The notes under the pieces were generated by a model that was not told the DNA's origin, did not search any database, and saw only the letters and a list, made by a program, of their open reading frames with translations. From Engraulis encrasicolus (Eukaryota; Chordata; Actinopteri; Clupeiformes; Engraulidae), in contig NC_085865.1 of assembly GCF_034702125.1 (NCBI RefSeq), positions 51,673,867 to 51,737,866 of the forward strand: a DNA stretch of 64,000 bases. Reading direction: 5' to 3'. Shown here piece after piece: positions 1-12,934 of this stretch (position 1 is the first letter of the stretch; each line of letters opens with the position of its first letter). Made by a program: the position numbers and the translations under genes.

Positions 1-422
1 AGGGTTCTATGTTCCCCACTGCTTCAAAGTAGACTGCTGCCACATGGCAAAGTGCAGGTTGCTGTTGCAACTGTGACAGGTTAGGAATAGTTTTGGTCAG
101 GGCACAAATTGAAAAAAAGGGTTCTATGTTCCCCGTTGCTTCCAAGTAGACTGCTGCCACATGGCAAAGCGCAGGTTGTTGTTGCACCTCTGACAGGTTA
201 GGTTTAGGGATAGTTTTGGTTAGGGCACAAATTTACAACTCAGAAACATTGCATTTCTGACAGGTTAGGTTTAGGGATGGTTTTGGGAAGGGCACAATTT
301 GAAAACTTGGAAACATACAATGCGGGGAACATAGAACCCTTTTATAGAAAAAGGGTCCTATGTTCCCCGTTCCCATACAAAGACAGGGGAACATCGGACC
401 CGGGGAACATAGGTACGCTCCC
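1..422. repeat. Tandem and inverted GGGTTCTATGTTCCCC repeat
   Basis: Two direct copies of a 117-bp unit begin at about 2 and 119, each opening with GGGTTCTATGTTCCCC and ending with a GACAGGTTAGG...GGGCACAA segment. A third partial copy of the tail follows at 250-300. The opening motif then recurs in the opposite orientation (about 324-341), again forward (354-370), and in degraded reverse form near 388 and 402. The 322-369 stretch is therefore a nearly perfect inverted repeat. No coding potential is seen. It abuts the truncated end of a LINE fragment at about 423. It could be the edge of a satellite or a foldback transposon end; the left side lies outside the window. Confidence 0.7.
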
Positions 423-423
423 C

Positions 424-880
424 TGTAGATCCCCACCAGAACAACAGACATTTCTGGAGAGAGGACTACTTTCAATCCAATGCATTCCATTTTGTGTACA
501 GTAGCCCATTTTATCTGATGACATTTTAGGTGTTCCTTCACATAAAACATTACCCCTCCACCCCTTCCCACAGTTCTGTCCAGTCTGAAGATATTGTATC
601 CTGGTATATTAATGTCAGCCCCAGGAGAGTTCTTGTGTAGCCATGTTTCCGAAATAAATGAAAGATCCAAGTTTTAGTCACTTTGCAAATGGTGCACTTG
701 GTCACTTTTTGGTATGATACTTCGAATGTTTATGTGACCACCGAGTAGTCCCCTGGGCTTAAACATCGGATCCCAGATCACCTTGGCATGATTAAGAGTT
801 TGTTGCAGTTTTATGGATTTACGTTTTTTTAAAATAATCTTATTGAGAGCTTTACGTGTTGTGGCACTTTCGTACAAACG
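424..880 (-). pseudogene. LINE endonuclease (APE) fragment, broken
   Basis: Read on the minus strand in one frame, the translation contains GGHINIRSIIPKSDQ, then after one in-frame stop at about 671-673 DLSFISETWL, then RLDRTVGRGGGVMFYVK and VVLVGIYRG. This order (HxNIRS, ETWL, GGGV, GIYR) is the start of the apurinic/apyrimidinic endonuclease domain of non-LTR retrotransposons, which nicks target DNA before target-primed reverse transcription. Homology stops abruptly at about 424, where the GGGTTCTATGTTCCCC repeat begins. The second half of the endonuclease and all of the reverse transcriptase are missing. The clade is probably L2/CR1 or Rex1-like, but too little remains to decide. Confidence 0.75.
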
Positions 881-1840
881 TTCTGACCTGACAGTGCATG
901 CTTGTTGTTCGCTGGCACAGGTTTGGGGCTTGGCTCACAAGCCAAGGTCAGGGATGCCCCGAGTATAGGAGCTTGGCTGATGTTGTCATTCGCTGGTCAT
1001 GAACTCATCTGAGGCTGCCGTGAGAGCCCCCCCACTGGAGAGACAGCTGGCACACCAATGCCAACCCATCTACCCCCTCCGCGGCCCCAGGTCACTGCTG
1101 GTTTGCCGCCCCTCCGAAACCACTTCTGGCACCCCAGTTGCCAGCAGCTGAGTGTTGTGGCCAAGTTGTTGAACCAACATTGATGGAAGGAGTACGCCGA
1201 TGCCCCCCAACCGCCACGAGTTTCCAACTAGAGAGGCAGTGGATCCGTGTTGCTGTTAGTTGGCCAACCTCTGGCTGGCTAGCCTCCACTGTACCGGAGG
1301 CCCCGACTAGCGTCTTGGTTAGTTAGGTAGCGATTGGGTGTTTTGATGTGGTCGTTGTATTGCGCCATGTCCTAAACCTCCGCCAGTGGGAGAGTTCGTC
1401 GCAGGTAATCCACCCCCGCTGTCCGATAGTCCAGTACCAGGAGGAGAGGGCCCGGGTTTACTTCCACATCACCAGCCAGGAGCAGTGTCACCACAAGTTA
1501 CATATTTCGAATAAAAGTCCGGGATGGGCCAGTGCCCCTTTTAGTGGTGGGAACACTGGCATATCCAGTTTTTAAACACGTTGCACATAGTAGATGTTGA
1601 CTACCGTTTTCAGGAGTACAGAGTGAGGTGCCGTTGCAGGTTTTAACTCGGTGTTTAGTAGTGCACACAATCAGAGTTATGCACAAACCTACACAGAAAC
1701 TAAAAAGCATGCGCTGGTCGTGTTTCAGTTTTTGTGTATCTGTTGAGTTGTTTGGAGGACGAGAAAGCAGCTTTCGTGGCGCATTCCTAGCACCTGTCGA
1801 ACTTAGGAAGCACCGACCGTAGTTACCTGCTGCCATGACA
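881..1840. other. GC-rich stretch, possibly upstream part of the broken LINE
   Basis: This stretch is clearly richer in G+C than its neighbours, especially 900-1500, and lies just upstream (minus-strand sense) of the endonuclease fragment. It may be the decayed 5' region or first ORF of the same LINE. Minus-strand open stretches (for example 1498-1836, 112 residues) show no domain I recognise. I cannot assign a function. Confidence 0.3.
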
Positions 1841-2766
1841 CCTCACAGAGCACATCAGTATGTGCTCTGATGTGCTGATTGTGTGGAAATAATTATAAGA
1901 TTCAAAATATAAAAACCCCTGTACATAGGTTATTGCTAGCAAGCTATCTTAATTTCAAAGTCCTCCTCTGAGGTGATAGTGATCACCTCACGCACACGGC
2001 ACATAGTTATTCTGGGAAACACATTTTCTTCCTCTGATTTTTTGTTTTGTTTACCCTGACCCTGTTGAAGAACCTGATGCATCTGTTGCTATGGATGCAC
2101 CTGAGTTAAATTTACTACACTGTGGTGTGCTGTGGTGTTGTGTGACCTGTTATCACAATGGCCAGCAGGTGCTGTTTGTTTGTACATGTCTGAAAATTAA
2201 ATATGGGGATGTGTAAAACATGTTAAACACACAGTACAGTCACTAGCCAGCCAGACTGCCTAACAGTTATTCCGTTAGAAACTGCATAGAGATTGAATGG
2301 GTATTAGGAATTAACACTTTAAATGAATAATTGTAATGTTGTCATGTATTGTAATTGTAATAATTGTACCATTGTATTTCTGAAACAGTAAACCAAGAAA
2401 ATAACAAAAATATATTTTTCAAAAGATTTCGCACCATTCAGCCCAAAGACAGCAGACAGCAGCAGGCTTTTATCAGTGTCATCAGCTTTGTATTTGGTTG
2501 TTTGCAAAGTTGTTCTCTTCAGAGTTTTTGTTTTCTTTTTTGACCATTTCTCTTTTAATACCCATGTACAAAGATGACTTCTTGTCATGTGCTTGTGGTG
2601 TCCTAGTTATGAGTCTTAAGAATCCCCCAGTACTACTTAATATATCTTCCTTGAGACACCCCACATCTGTTAGAGCCAATGGGAATAGGGCCCTGCACAT
2701 GCTAGTCTGAGAATTGGTGCAGAGAGACATGGCTGGCACTGAGCCCGGGGAGATGACAATCGATCT
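1841..2766. other. Non-repetitive AT-rich DNA with two small hairpins
   Basis: I see no gene. Two perfect short inverted repeats are present: AGCACATCAG at 1849-1858 with its complement at 1867-1876, and TGAGGTGAT at 1969-1977 with its complement at 1982-1990. They have no obvious partner features and may be chance. Confidence 0.4.
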
Positions 2767-2848
2767 GTCCCCATCAAAAGGGATCACTGTAACAACTCGT
2801 CAGTCCCCATCAAAAGGGATCACCTTAACAACTAGTCAGTCCCCATCT
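2767..2848. repeat. 36-bp tandem repeat, 2.3 copies
   Basis: Units beginning GTCCCCATCAAAAGGGATCA start at 2767 and 2803, and a partial unit starts at 2839. The two full units differ at only a few positions. A run of C lies shortly after, at about 2906-2917. Confidence 0.8.
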
Positions 2849-3022
2849 AGTCTCTACTGGCTATGACTGAGGTGACATGTCTGAGTCTTTCTGGCCATCA
2901 AGCACCCCCCCCCCCCCAAAATGAACCTTTTTACATAGCAAATTCATCAACACCTGAGCGACTGAACATGTGATTGAGCATGTGTGGTTTTAATGTGCAA
3001 ATGTCTGTCACATTGAACACAT

Positions 3023-3048
3023 GCACACGCACACGCACACGCACACGC

Positions 3049-3122
<74 letters not shown>

Positions 3123-3310
3123 ACACAGACTGTACTCTGGGGTGAAATGTCTGAGTCTGTTCGTCAAGCTCATGAGGCTCCGAGGAGTTGACAAGCCAGG
3201 TGTCAGCTCAGTGTGTTTGTGTGTGCCTGTGTGTGTGTGTGTGTGAGTGTGTGTGTGTGCGCGCGCGCCCGCGCTTATGTATGTGTGCTGTAGTCTATGT
3301 GTGTGTGTAA
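3023..3310. repeat. Compound CA/GT microsatellite cluster
   Basis: A (CACACG)n to (CA)n array covers about 3023-3120. After some 90 bases of ordinary sequence an interrupted GT array, including a GCGCGCGC run, covers about 3210-3310. Because one array is CA and the other GT on the same strand, the two could pair as a large hairpin. Confidence 0.95.
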
Positions 3311-3651
3311 TTTGCAGCGTAGACACCTGCATTAAAAGAGACTTCACTGTTATCAAATAATTATGGGGGAATGCACAAAATAAAAAAGGAAACACAGCTA
3401 GAATGGAAGGAAGGGAGGATGGAAGGAAGATAGATAATGACAGGAAGAGGATTGAAAGGTGGAGTGTAGAAAAAATGAAGAGAGGGAGCAGGAGGTGGAA
3501 AGTAAGGAGGAAGGACCGTAAAAAGCGAGGGAAAAGAGAAAAAAAGACTGAGAATGTTAGTGCTATGTGGCTTTGACAAGGCGATGCTGAGCAGTATAGA
3601 ATGCTTTGAAGTCTTCAATAGCAGAAGTCATTTTCTGGTAATCTCACATTG

Positions 3652-3792
<141 letters not shown>

Positions 3793-3932
3793 TAATGTCA
3801 GTCACAGAGCCGACACCATCTATTTGGATGGAGTTCACACATTTGCCTGCCATCTGTGAATCATGTTTCAGTTTTGAATAGCTGATAGAACCTGACAGAA
3901 CATTATCAGTGCTAACTGAATCTACCACATAA

Positions 3933-4039
<107 letters not shown>

Positions 4040-4317
4040 AGTCTCATGAAAAAAGCAGTAGGGAAAAAGAAGGTAAAATGATTAAAGGAGTCATGAGAGA
4101 AAGAAAGAAGGGGAAAACTGAGAGAGAAAGAGTAAATATTGTGTATGCCACCACTGGCAGCTCAATTTCAACATGTGAGCAAAGGGTAAAGGGTTGGTGG
4201 AAGACAGCGCTATATATCCCCTTATTCCAACAATGCAGCCACTGCTGTGTCGGCACCTTTCCCACTAACACAGTTCACTAACACACACCTACTGCCCACT
4301 GCACGTACACATGCACG

Positions 4318-4476
<159 letters not shown>

Positions 4477-4619
4477 CCTACAGTCTTCTCACTCATATAT
4501 CTCACATGGGAGGCCTGGGTGAGGAAAGAGGGGAGCAGAGACGGTGTGAGGAGGAGATGAGGTGAAGAAGAGAGGAGGTGAAAGGAGTGAAGAGGAGAGG
4601 AGAGGAGGAGAGGGGACAG

Positions 4620-5400
4620 CCACTTCTATAATCGATTGTTTCCACTCCTATGGAGGGTTAACTAGAGGCTGACACCAGCACTTTGGTCAACATCTGTGCA
4701 GTCAGGGAGAAGCCTACTAGAACTATATACTGCAGACTTACTCTTTCACTCTTCCACTGCCCCACTCGCTCTCATACATTTGATTTCATGCACAGTGCAG
4801 GCAAACTCCCCCCTCTCTCTCCTTATCCCCACTCAACACTCACTTCACCTTCCTTGGTCTTGCTATGACCCCGTTCTCTTATACTCCCCTCACTCCACAC
4901 CTTCCTCCTGTCCTTCTCTGTCCTCTCATCACCCATTTATGTCTCCTCTGCTCCCCATGCTGTTGCTCATCGCTAATCCTCATCACCTTGCTATTCACCT
5001 CTTCCTCTCTCTTACAACTTTTCTTCTCCTCACCCATTTATCTCCTCTGGGCCCCTCTGTCTCTCCCTTCCTAGCCTTGCTATGGCACCTTCTCTCCATG
5101 CTTTTTTCCTCTCCTCACCCCTTTCTTTTCCCTCTGACCTTCCCTCAGCTCTCCTCTCTGATCTTTCTCTCACCTTTCTTCCCCTTCCCGTCTTTTGACC
5201 TCCATCCTCTGATATCCTCCGTACTCAACTTTCACTCCACCTCACCTCACCTTTCATTTCATCAATTTCTCCTTTCGTTTACCGTCCTTCACCGTACTTC
5301 ACCGTACTTCTCCACTCCTCCCGTCTTTTTCACCCAACATCTCCTCTCATCTCCACTCCTTCTCTGCCCTTCTCGACACCTTTTGAAATGCAGTGCTTTG
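4620..5400 (+). repeat. C/T-rich dispersed repeat, forward copy
   Basis: The stretch is strongly pyrimidine-biased (CCTCTC, CTTCCTTGGTCTTGCTATGA, CACCCATTTAT and similar). It has internal repetition: the CCTTGGTCTTGCTATG segment near 4850 recurs as CCTAGCCTTGCTATGG near 5070, and CTCACCCATTTAT occurs near 4930 and 5030. Matching blocks appear in reverse complement, in the corresponding order, at 14270-14600, so this is a dispersed family and not simple sequence. A 274-residue open frame (4696-5520) crosses it, but the translation is Ser/Leu/Pro/His low complexity with no domain, and I treat it as chance. Confidence 0.65.
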
Positions 5401-5783
5401 TGCAGAGCAGAGCAGAGCACGGCATCTGAAAATATGGAAATCCTTTTCAGGTGGAAGGTCATTTCCATGGCAGTGACCACACCTGACCCCACTGACCTTT
5501 TAGGAAGTTTGACTCCGTAATCCCCCGCCCATGATAGCGGTGACCTTTGCGCCTGCTCCATTAATCATGGACCATCAGAGGAACACGTCTGAAAAGGCCA
5601 CACAAGAGGTTCACAGAGGAAAGAGGGAGGATAATTCTCACCTGCTTTATGTGCCATTTGAAGGTAATAGTTTTTAGACTATTTTAGACAATTACTTACT
5701 GTGGCAACTATGGTTCACTCCTTTCTGACTGTTGCTCTTAAGAGTAGAGGTCAGAGCTTGGTACCCCAGTGTTTGTGTCGGGG

Positions 5784-5786
<3 letters not shown>
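5401..5786. other. Unique sequence between repeats
   Basis: Complex, non-repetitive sequence with several AGGTCA/TGACC-like half-sites between about 5455 and 5550 (for example AAGGTCATTTCC and CAGTGACCACACCTGACCCC). This could be a conserved regulatory block, but I cannot test conservation. No gene is seen. Confidence 0.3.
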
Positions 5787-5870
<84 letters not shown>

Positions 5871-5900
5871 GAGACACACACACACACACACACACACACA
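5787..5900. repeat. (GA)n followed by (CA)n microsatellite
   Basis: A GA run of about 80 bp with one GATA interruption joins directly to a CA run of about 26 bp. Confidence 0.96.
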
Positions 5901-6338
5901 GAATGATATACAGTACAAAGAGAGGATATGCAGGGAGGATGCATCCTTCCCCCAAAGAAATAAAACCACATACACAACATGGTCTCTCAGACACAAAATA
6001 TCTACCCCTTCACATCTACGTACCACACTCGAAAATCCACCCCCTCAACACTTTCACACTCAATTGAGAGCCACTCCAATTGCACCAATGCAAATAGTGT
6101 TGATGTCTTTTAATGCATAGGCCTACATTTTGTGTTGTCGGGCATTATAATTGCCCACATTCCTGCATTTAAATGAATCTACATGTCTCCTTCACAGGGA
6201 TTCCTTTTCTGAATGGCGGCATTAATTATTCCGCTGTATTAAGTAGAAGCCAGGCATTCAAGGACCTATTGGTTGAAAGTCACAGTCAACTCAGACTGAA
6301 AGAATGTGAAGTGAGCATGTTTTCAGGGGGTGTTTTGG

Positions 6339-6465
<127 letters not shown>

Positions 6466-6654
6466 TGTCTGTCTGTGTGCCTGCGGTTGATGGAAAAAGC
6501 ACTCCACAACATTACAGTAACTGTTCCTGAAAAGTAGACTGATACAAGGCACAGGGTGTAAGACAGCAAGACATGAAAGGAGAGAAGCAAGGGAGAGAAA
6601 GATGGAGAAGGGTGAGAGGGAAGAAAGAGGGTGAAAATCAGATGAAAGTACAAG

Positions 6655-6684
6655 GAGGAGGAGGAGGAGGAGGTGGGGGGGGTG

Positions 6685-6738
<54 letters not shown>
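6655..6738. repeat. (GGA)n, G-run and (GA)n microsatellite
   Basis: A short GGA triplet array and a G-rich link (6674-6686) precede a GA run of about 52 bp. The left flank from 6540 is also purine-rich. Confidence 0.95.
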
Positions 6739-6740
<2 letters not shown>

Positions 6741-6910
6741 TGAAAGTATGGTAGAGTGAGTGGGAAGTGGCCGGGAAGAGGAAGAGAGAGGAACAGATGA
6801 AATAATTTATCGAATAGCAGGAGTCGTTGGGACTGAAAGACGGAGAAAGTTGATAAGGAAGAGAAAAGATGGTGGAACAGATGTAAGGGATAATTGACGA
6901 CACGGTGTGC

Positions 6911-7010
6911 GTATAACAGGAAAAATAATGTACACCTAGGTGGTGATGCGGCCACGACGCAAAGCGGATTGGCCGTTACACCTCGGTGTGCATTATTTTT
7001 CCTGTTATAC
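6911..7010. mobile_element. 100-bp foldback element (MITE-like)
   Basis: The left arm (6911-6942, beginning GTATAACAGGAAAAATAATG) and right arm (6979-7010, ending CATTATTTTTCCTGTTATAC) are inverted complements matching at 30 of 32 positions. They enclose a 36-base loop containing GCGGCC and GGCCG. The structure would form a strong hairpin. No target-site duplication is obvious. It is most likely a small non-autonomous DNA transposon; a structured RNA or matrix-type palindrome is a less likely alternative. Confidence 0.75.
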
Positions 7011-8390
7011 ACAGGTACAGAGCGTGCATTTGTGTACAGATAAATGCACATTGAAACTAGTGTGAGTGGTTAGGAATTGAAGAGATTGGTCACAAAACTA
7101 CGAGAATGAGTTCACCTGCTGGACAATACAGACATCCTATGTTACATAACAGCAACCGTCTGAGTCATCTCTGCCCCCTGTGGAGAGCCACTTTCATTGA
7201 CACCTCTGACAATGAGTTCACAGCGTGAGGTGGGGACATCCATTGGACAGGCCAGATGACCTGACTACCAGGCCTGCATTGAGGGCATTTAGGGCTCCCT
7301 GTGGATGTGGATGGGTTTTGATTGGGCAGTGTGTTTTTGTCCCTCTCTTCGCCTTGCTCAGGTGACAAGGGAACAGACCCGCCACAGCTGAGTGGACATG
7401 ATGGTGATAGAGAGGAGATTAGAGGCCCACACATTGGCTGGCAGTGTAATCTGTGTTGGAGTCATGGGAACACACCTTGACAAGTCATCAAATGCACTGT
7501 GTAGCCCAGGACCAGTCCATAGACCTGCAGGTTGATCCAACGAATGCCATTCAAAATGCTTCTTATTAGGCTGATTCAAAACACTACTGTCAGTTAACTA
7601 TGACGACCAGCCACCACAACACATCACAGATAGGGCGGCTTCAGGGAAGTAAAATACAGTATGTCCCACCAGGGGCCTACCCTGAGTCACTTATGTCATT
7701 GAATTCTGAACATTTATTGGCCAATTGTGGGTCCAGGAGAGGTGCCATACTTCAAGACAATCCTCTCAAACAAGTCAATAGTGTCACTGTTTTAATACAC
7801 TCACTCTTATTAGGCAGTTATATAACAAGGTCAGTAGGTCACCACAGGACACATCATTATTCTCCACAGGCGTGCTCTGCATACATTCATATAGTTTATA
7901 AAGTACTTTGTTTTAAGATTCAAATCCAGTTTAGTGTGTATGTCTAAAAACCTAACTAAAACAGCAGGCGCAAATATTGCATTTTATTTTTTGGTCTTTG
8001 GCATTGGGTAAGGCAGCTCTTGTTCCCTTGAGCTTTTAAGAGCTGAACACAGGAAGTGGAATAAATCATGGCAAAGCAGGGCACGCCTCCAAACCCTGCA
8101 GTATGCCATTGTCATCTCCAACAAAGGGAACAAAGACAGCCAATCACTGAGGCAGCCTCTGTCTTGTCTTCTTTTCTGTTTCATCTTTCTTCTTTCTTTC
8201 TTTTTTGTCGTTGAAGTAATTCTAGTTTGGAGTTACAGCAAATGCATAAACCCAAACATAAATTCTCCTCCAGCCTGGTCCTAAGCTGTCCCATAGGGCC
8301 AGCCAGGCAGGTAGGCTGTTTATTGTTGCCCGTATTCCGTTGCCATTTAATGCAGAAAAGTTTGCATTGACTAGGCATGTTTCATCTTCT
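7011..8390. other. No gene or repeat recognised
   Basis: Mixed unique sequence. Short open frames (for example 7165-7434 on the minus strand) show no recognisable domain and sit in no convincing exon context. Confidence 0.4.
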
Positions 8391-10405
8391 GCGCTCTCTC
8401 TCTCTCTCACTCTCTCTCTCTCACTCTCTCTCTGCGGTCAGCTCCAAGGGCATGGCTACTCACTAATTCTCTGGGGAATAAATAAATAAAACACTGCTGA
8501 CTTTGTCTGGGCGAACTTTGCCAACAAGTTGCAAAGTCAACAAATGGCCGCCATAGTATGTACACTTGTGTCACTGGTGGGACCCCTGCCCAATTTTTGT
8601 TTTTATATTGTACATATAAAAATAATATTTTATTACTGTTGAAAAGTTTTAGGGATATATGAATGTCATGAAAGGCTGCTTTAATATGGTCATTTTGTTT
8701 GCATGGAGTTGACCTCTTAGCAGCCCTCCCAGCCTTCACTATTGGTTTGCAATAAAGGGGTAAGAAAAGAAAAAAGCATTATGCATGGACACAGTCCAAC
8801 AACTGCCAGATTTTATTACCTCCATAGCTTTGCAGCCACAGCCCCCTGCACAAGATACCATCTGACAGACTCATTCTGTTCTTATGCCTCGCACCAAATG
8901 AAACCTCAATAGTAAATATCTGCACAGAACCGGGCCATCATAGATCACTGGCATTAGATAACAATCTCGATCCCTTTATATCCATGCGGTATGCACAAAT
9001 CCCAAAGATATCCATACATATAGTAGCAACAACGCCCCACGGTGCCCGTGCATGTAGCGACATGTAAGGTTCACAGTATCCAAACATACTGTAGCTGCCA
9101 TAACATGCACAAAGACCAAACATATTCATATCTGGCTGTCACAAGGTCTACGTGTATGCATATTGTCTGGTTTTGATTACACAGTCCTTGCCAGCGTTAA
9201 GGGCACATGTTGTGTGCCAACAATGTTCTCATGTGGCTATGTCTGTTACTTTGACTGAGATGCTCACTGCAAAGGTCTAACCACGTGCATTCACCATATA
9301 CGGTAAACTGTAGCCCCAGAAAACCCTTACCCTGGCTTACAAAGACAGCTAGTATGTTCTTGCTGGTGAGCGGTAGCTGAGGCAAAGGTTTTATTTTTGA
9401 AGAGTGATGGGTGAAATGGGGAAGAGGCCGAGGATGAAGTAGAGGATGGGACTGAGATGTGTGGGGGGATGTATTGGCTCTTTAACAGCAGTGTGGCATT
9501 AATCTGTGGCAGTGGACATTATTAATATGTAAATAGATTATCAAGGAATCATGGGAATCACGCTGCTTTGCTGGCATGCCACAGGATCCGTTAAGTCTCT
9601 CACAGAGAGCCGAGACTTGTTTGAAAGATTAAAAGTTTAGGCTGTTGTACTCTGGAGGCTGCATGTTGAATCGCAATGAGTGGCTGAAATCATAAACCCG
9701 GCGACACCAAAGTGTACCCTTAGCTTTCCCAGAACTTTGGACTGGATCTTCCTGGGAATGCATAAGGATTAACACACATTAGTTCATATTTAGGGGAGCC
9801 AAATTTACTTTATGCAGATATGGCCCTGGAGGCTTCAAAGTATTAGAAAGTACACTGTGGGTTTACTAACTTCCCCTGGAGCTCATAATGAAGCTTTATT
9901 ATGTAATGTCTTTAGCTGGCATTACCAATGTTACGCATACACATGCGAGTGTTGCCTACAGTACATTCGTGTGTGCATGCAGGCCCAGTAGCTTATTGGG
10001 GGTGGGGGCTGTCTGAATGTTATGGAGTAAAGACTAAATAATGCTCTCGTACTGTAGCTAACACTAAGTGAGGGATGAGGAAATTAAATGGAAAGTAAGT
10101 TTGTTGCCCTATGTGCCCTATGTAAGTTTGTTGCACTTAATGACTTTACCCTAATACACTTCCTCCTAAGTATGGCTCTCAATGTCAGCGTAGTGAAAAT
10201 TAGATGGTACTCTATGCTCTCAAGGTTCTCAGCACAACATACCCGAGAGGCAGTGAGAAATGGTTGGGTTAAGCTACCATCTGGCCATGGCATTTAAGGT
10301 TACATCTCCACTGGGCCTTTACACTTTGCTGTGTGAGTGATTCACACTCTGAAGGCAGTAATTATGCTGTAAATATATGCATTCAAGATGGCGTGGAAAC
10401 ATACA
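8391..10405. other. Mostly unique DNA; conserved-looking block at 9475-9910
   Basis: A short imperfect CT array lies at about 8391-8432. Near 8990-9130 a weak degenerate repeat of ATGCACAAA..CCAAA.ATAT.CATA type can be seen. From 9475 to 9910 the sequence is free of repeats, AT-rich, and carries homeodomain-like TTAAT/ATTAA/TAAAT motifs, the texture typical of vertebrate conserved non-coding elements. That reading is inference only. No coding exon was found. Confidence 0.3.
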
Positions 10406-10410
10406 GATAT

Positions 10411-11279
10411 CAGTGTTTCCCATACATTGAGGAAACTATGGCGGCCCGCCATAGTTTAAATTTGGCCGCCATAGTTTCCGAAAATGTAAAAAAAAAAATT
10501 AAAAAAAATTATTTTATATTTTTTTTACTTTTTTTTTTTTTTTTTTTTTTTACGATTTCCGTGTTTGTTAAAAGCGATTTCAATTACGATTTCCTTCGCA
10601 TTTTCCTCCTGGAGTAAATACATCCTATAGAGAAAACCACAAGTGCTTGAAAGAGAGAGGGATCAAAAGCCTTGTCAAGTTGTTGTAGTTAACTTGGGTT
10701 TGGGAGCAATAAAAAAAAAAAAACCTTCCGAGAAGGGACAGTTGGGATGAGTTTACTAACACTCCCCAGGCTTTGTTTTACAGTTGTAATGAGTTAGGTG
10801 ACAGGCCTTCATTGACAAGGCAGAGGAGACATCGGGCTGCATATAGAAATGAATGTGTAATGAATGTGAATATAGACATAAATGTGTAATATGTTGTTCA
10901 GCCCTTTTAATGGGAGGAATTTTGAAAAACTGGCCCTGTGACCAGCACCCCTCATGTCGAATGTGTACGCCTATGTGTGTGTGGGGAAAAGGCATAGCCT
11001 ACCCTCTTAGACCCTTTTTGTTTATGCGTTAACAATTTCACAGCAATCTTAAATTCTTATCTCTGCTCCTATTTTGTTTTATTATTTTTTTCATTACATA
11101 GACCCCTGCATGTGTATTATGTAGCCTTATTTCAGAAAATATAAATGGCTGAAATGTTGGCGTAGGCCTATAGTTTCTCCATGCGCCAATGTCATACTGC
11201 GTGAAAAGACCCCCCCCCCCCCGGACAAAAAAAATCCCGGCTGCCCCCATAGTTTCCAAAATTTCTGTGGGAAACACTG
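10411..11279. mobile_element. hAT-like element with CAGTGTTTCCCA ends
   Basis: The left end reads CAGTGTTTCCCATACATTG and continues to GGAAACTATGGCGG. The right end, read in reverse complement, gives CAGTGTTTCCCACAGAAATT and continues to GGAAACTATGGGGG. Such CAGTG-type inverted ends are typical of hAT transposons. GATAT stands immediately outside both ends (10406-10410 and 11280-11284), but hAT normally duplicates 8 bp, so the duplication is imperfect or the class is different. The interior holds A and T homopolymer runs and a C run (about 11206-11222), with no transposase. It is therefore non-autonomous. Confidence 0.7.
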
Positions 11280-11284
11280 GATAT

Positions 11285-11878
11285 CTTTGAATATGCATTT
11301 CATACCGGGGTGGAGTGGTTAAATCACAGATGGATAAAGTAGGATTGACTGGATTATTGACGTGCCTCGCGCCTTGTGACCTTATCTTTTGCTGTCATTG
11401 TACAGAGAACTGTACGGTGACACTACATGTTTTAATATGAATGTGGACATTACCATGATGTGATGGGCAATGCAACACAAGAAGTTTTAAAAAGATGAAA
11501 AACTGGTTTCCGACTCAGTACTGCACACATAACATTTTGTGATTCTGTGTTTATGTGTCATTATTCTATTGTAGAGAGCCAATACCAATGTATTGGTGGA
11601 TGGATAGACTGTTGATAAATAGATAGATTTTCTTTATTTGTGCTTATCCCTCACTCTGCTCCCTCATGCCATGCCAAAGAATTGAAAATAAATTAGCTGC
11701 CCACTCTAAACTTCTCACTAGCTTCCCTGTGAGACTGATTTTATAAAGAGCCTCAAATTCACCTCGGCTAGATGGAGAATACTGCAGCCTCATGTTGGGT
11801 AATTAACGGTCAAGAGCAGAATATTAATTAATGGCAGAGACAGCACATTTAGTCATAATGCCTTCCCTCAGCCTACCA
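11285..11878. other. Unique DNA
   Basis: No gene or repeat family is recognised. The stretch 11690-11875 is AT-rich with ATTAATTAATGG-type motifs and could be a conserved non-coding element, which I cannot verify. Confidence 0.3.
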
Positions 11879-11881
11879 TTA

Positions 11882-12125
11882 GGGGGCCTCCTTACATTGG
11901 CTCCGACAGCACTGCGGAGCACTTTCATTTCCAACACAATTCTGATCCCAAACCCAATTTCACACGAACATAGCATGGATAGTCAACGGGCGGCTCCGAC
12001 AAAATAGAACTCGCCTCTAATCACTTGCCGACATCCACTAATGTCCGCGGACATCTGCGCCGGTGTGCGGGGTTGTATTGACAACAATGGAATCGAACTT
12101 TGTCGGAGCCGTTGTGCGGAGGCCC
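11882..12125. mobile_element. PIF/Harbinger-like MITE with TTA duplication
   Basis: The left end GGGGGCCTCCTTACATTGGC runs on to TCCGACA. The right end TGTCGGAGCCGTTGTGCGGA runs on to GGCCC and is its imperfect inverted complement (GGCCTCC...GGCTCCGACA shared). TTA flanks both sides (11879-11881 and 12126-12128), the 3-bp target duplication characteristic of PIF/Harbinger. The body is CpG-rich (TGTCCGCGGACATCTGCGCC) unlike the AT-rich flanks. At 244 bp with no ORF it is a non-autonomous derivative. Confidence 0.75.

Positions 12126-12934
<809 letters not shown>

Noticed and set aside
200..275. GGTTAGGTTTAGGG considered as interstitial telomere repeat
   Set aside because: Only one or two imperfect TTAGGG-like words, not a tandem array; it is part of the 117-bp unit.
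1498..1836. 112-residue minus-strand frame as a LINE first ORF
   Set aside because: No zinc-finger, coiled-coil or RNA-binding motif that I can recognise. Kept only as a possible upstream LINE region.
4696..5520. 274-residue open frame, the longest non-LINE frame
   Set aside because: Low-complexity Ser/Leu/Pro/His from a C/T-rich repeat. The reverse copy at 14266-14718 makes a similar frame, there is no domain, and composition explains the lack of stops.
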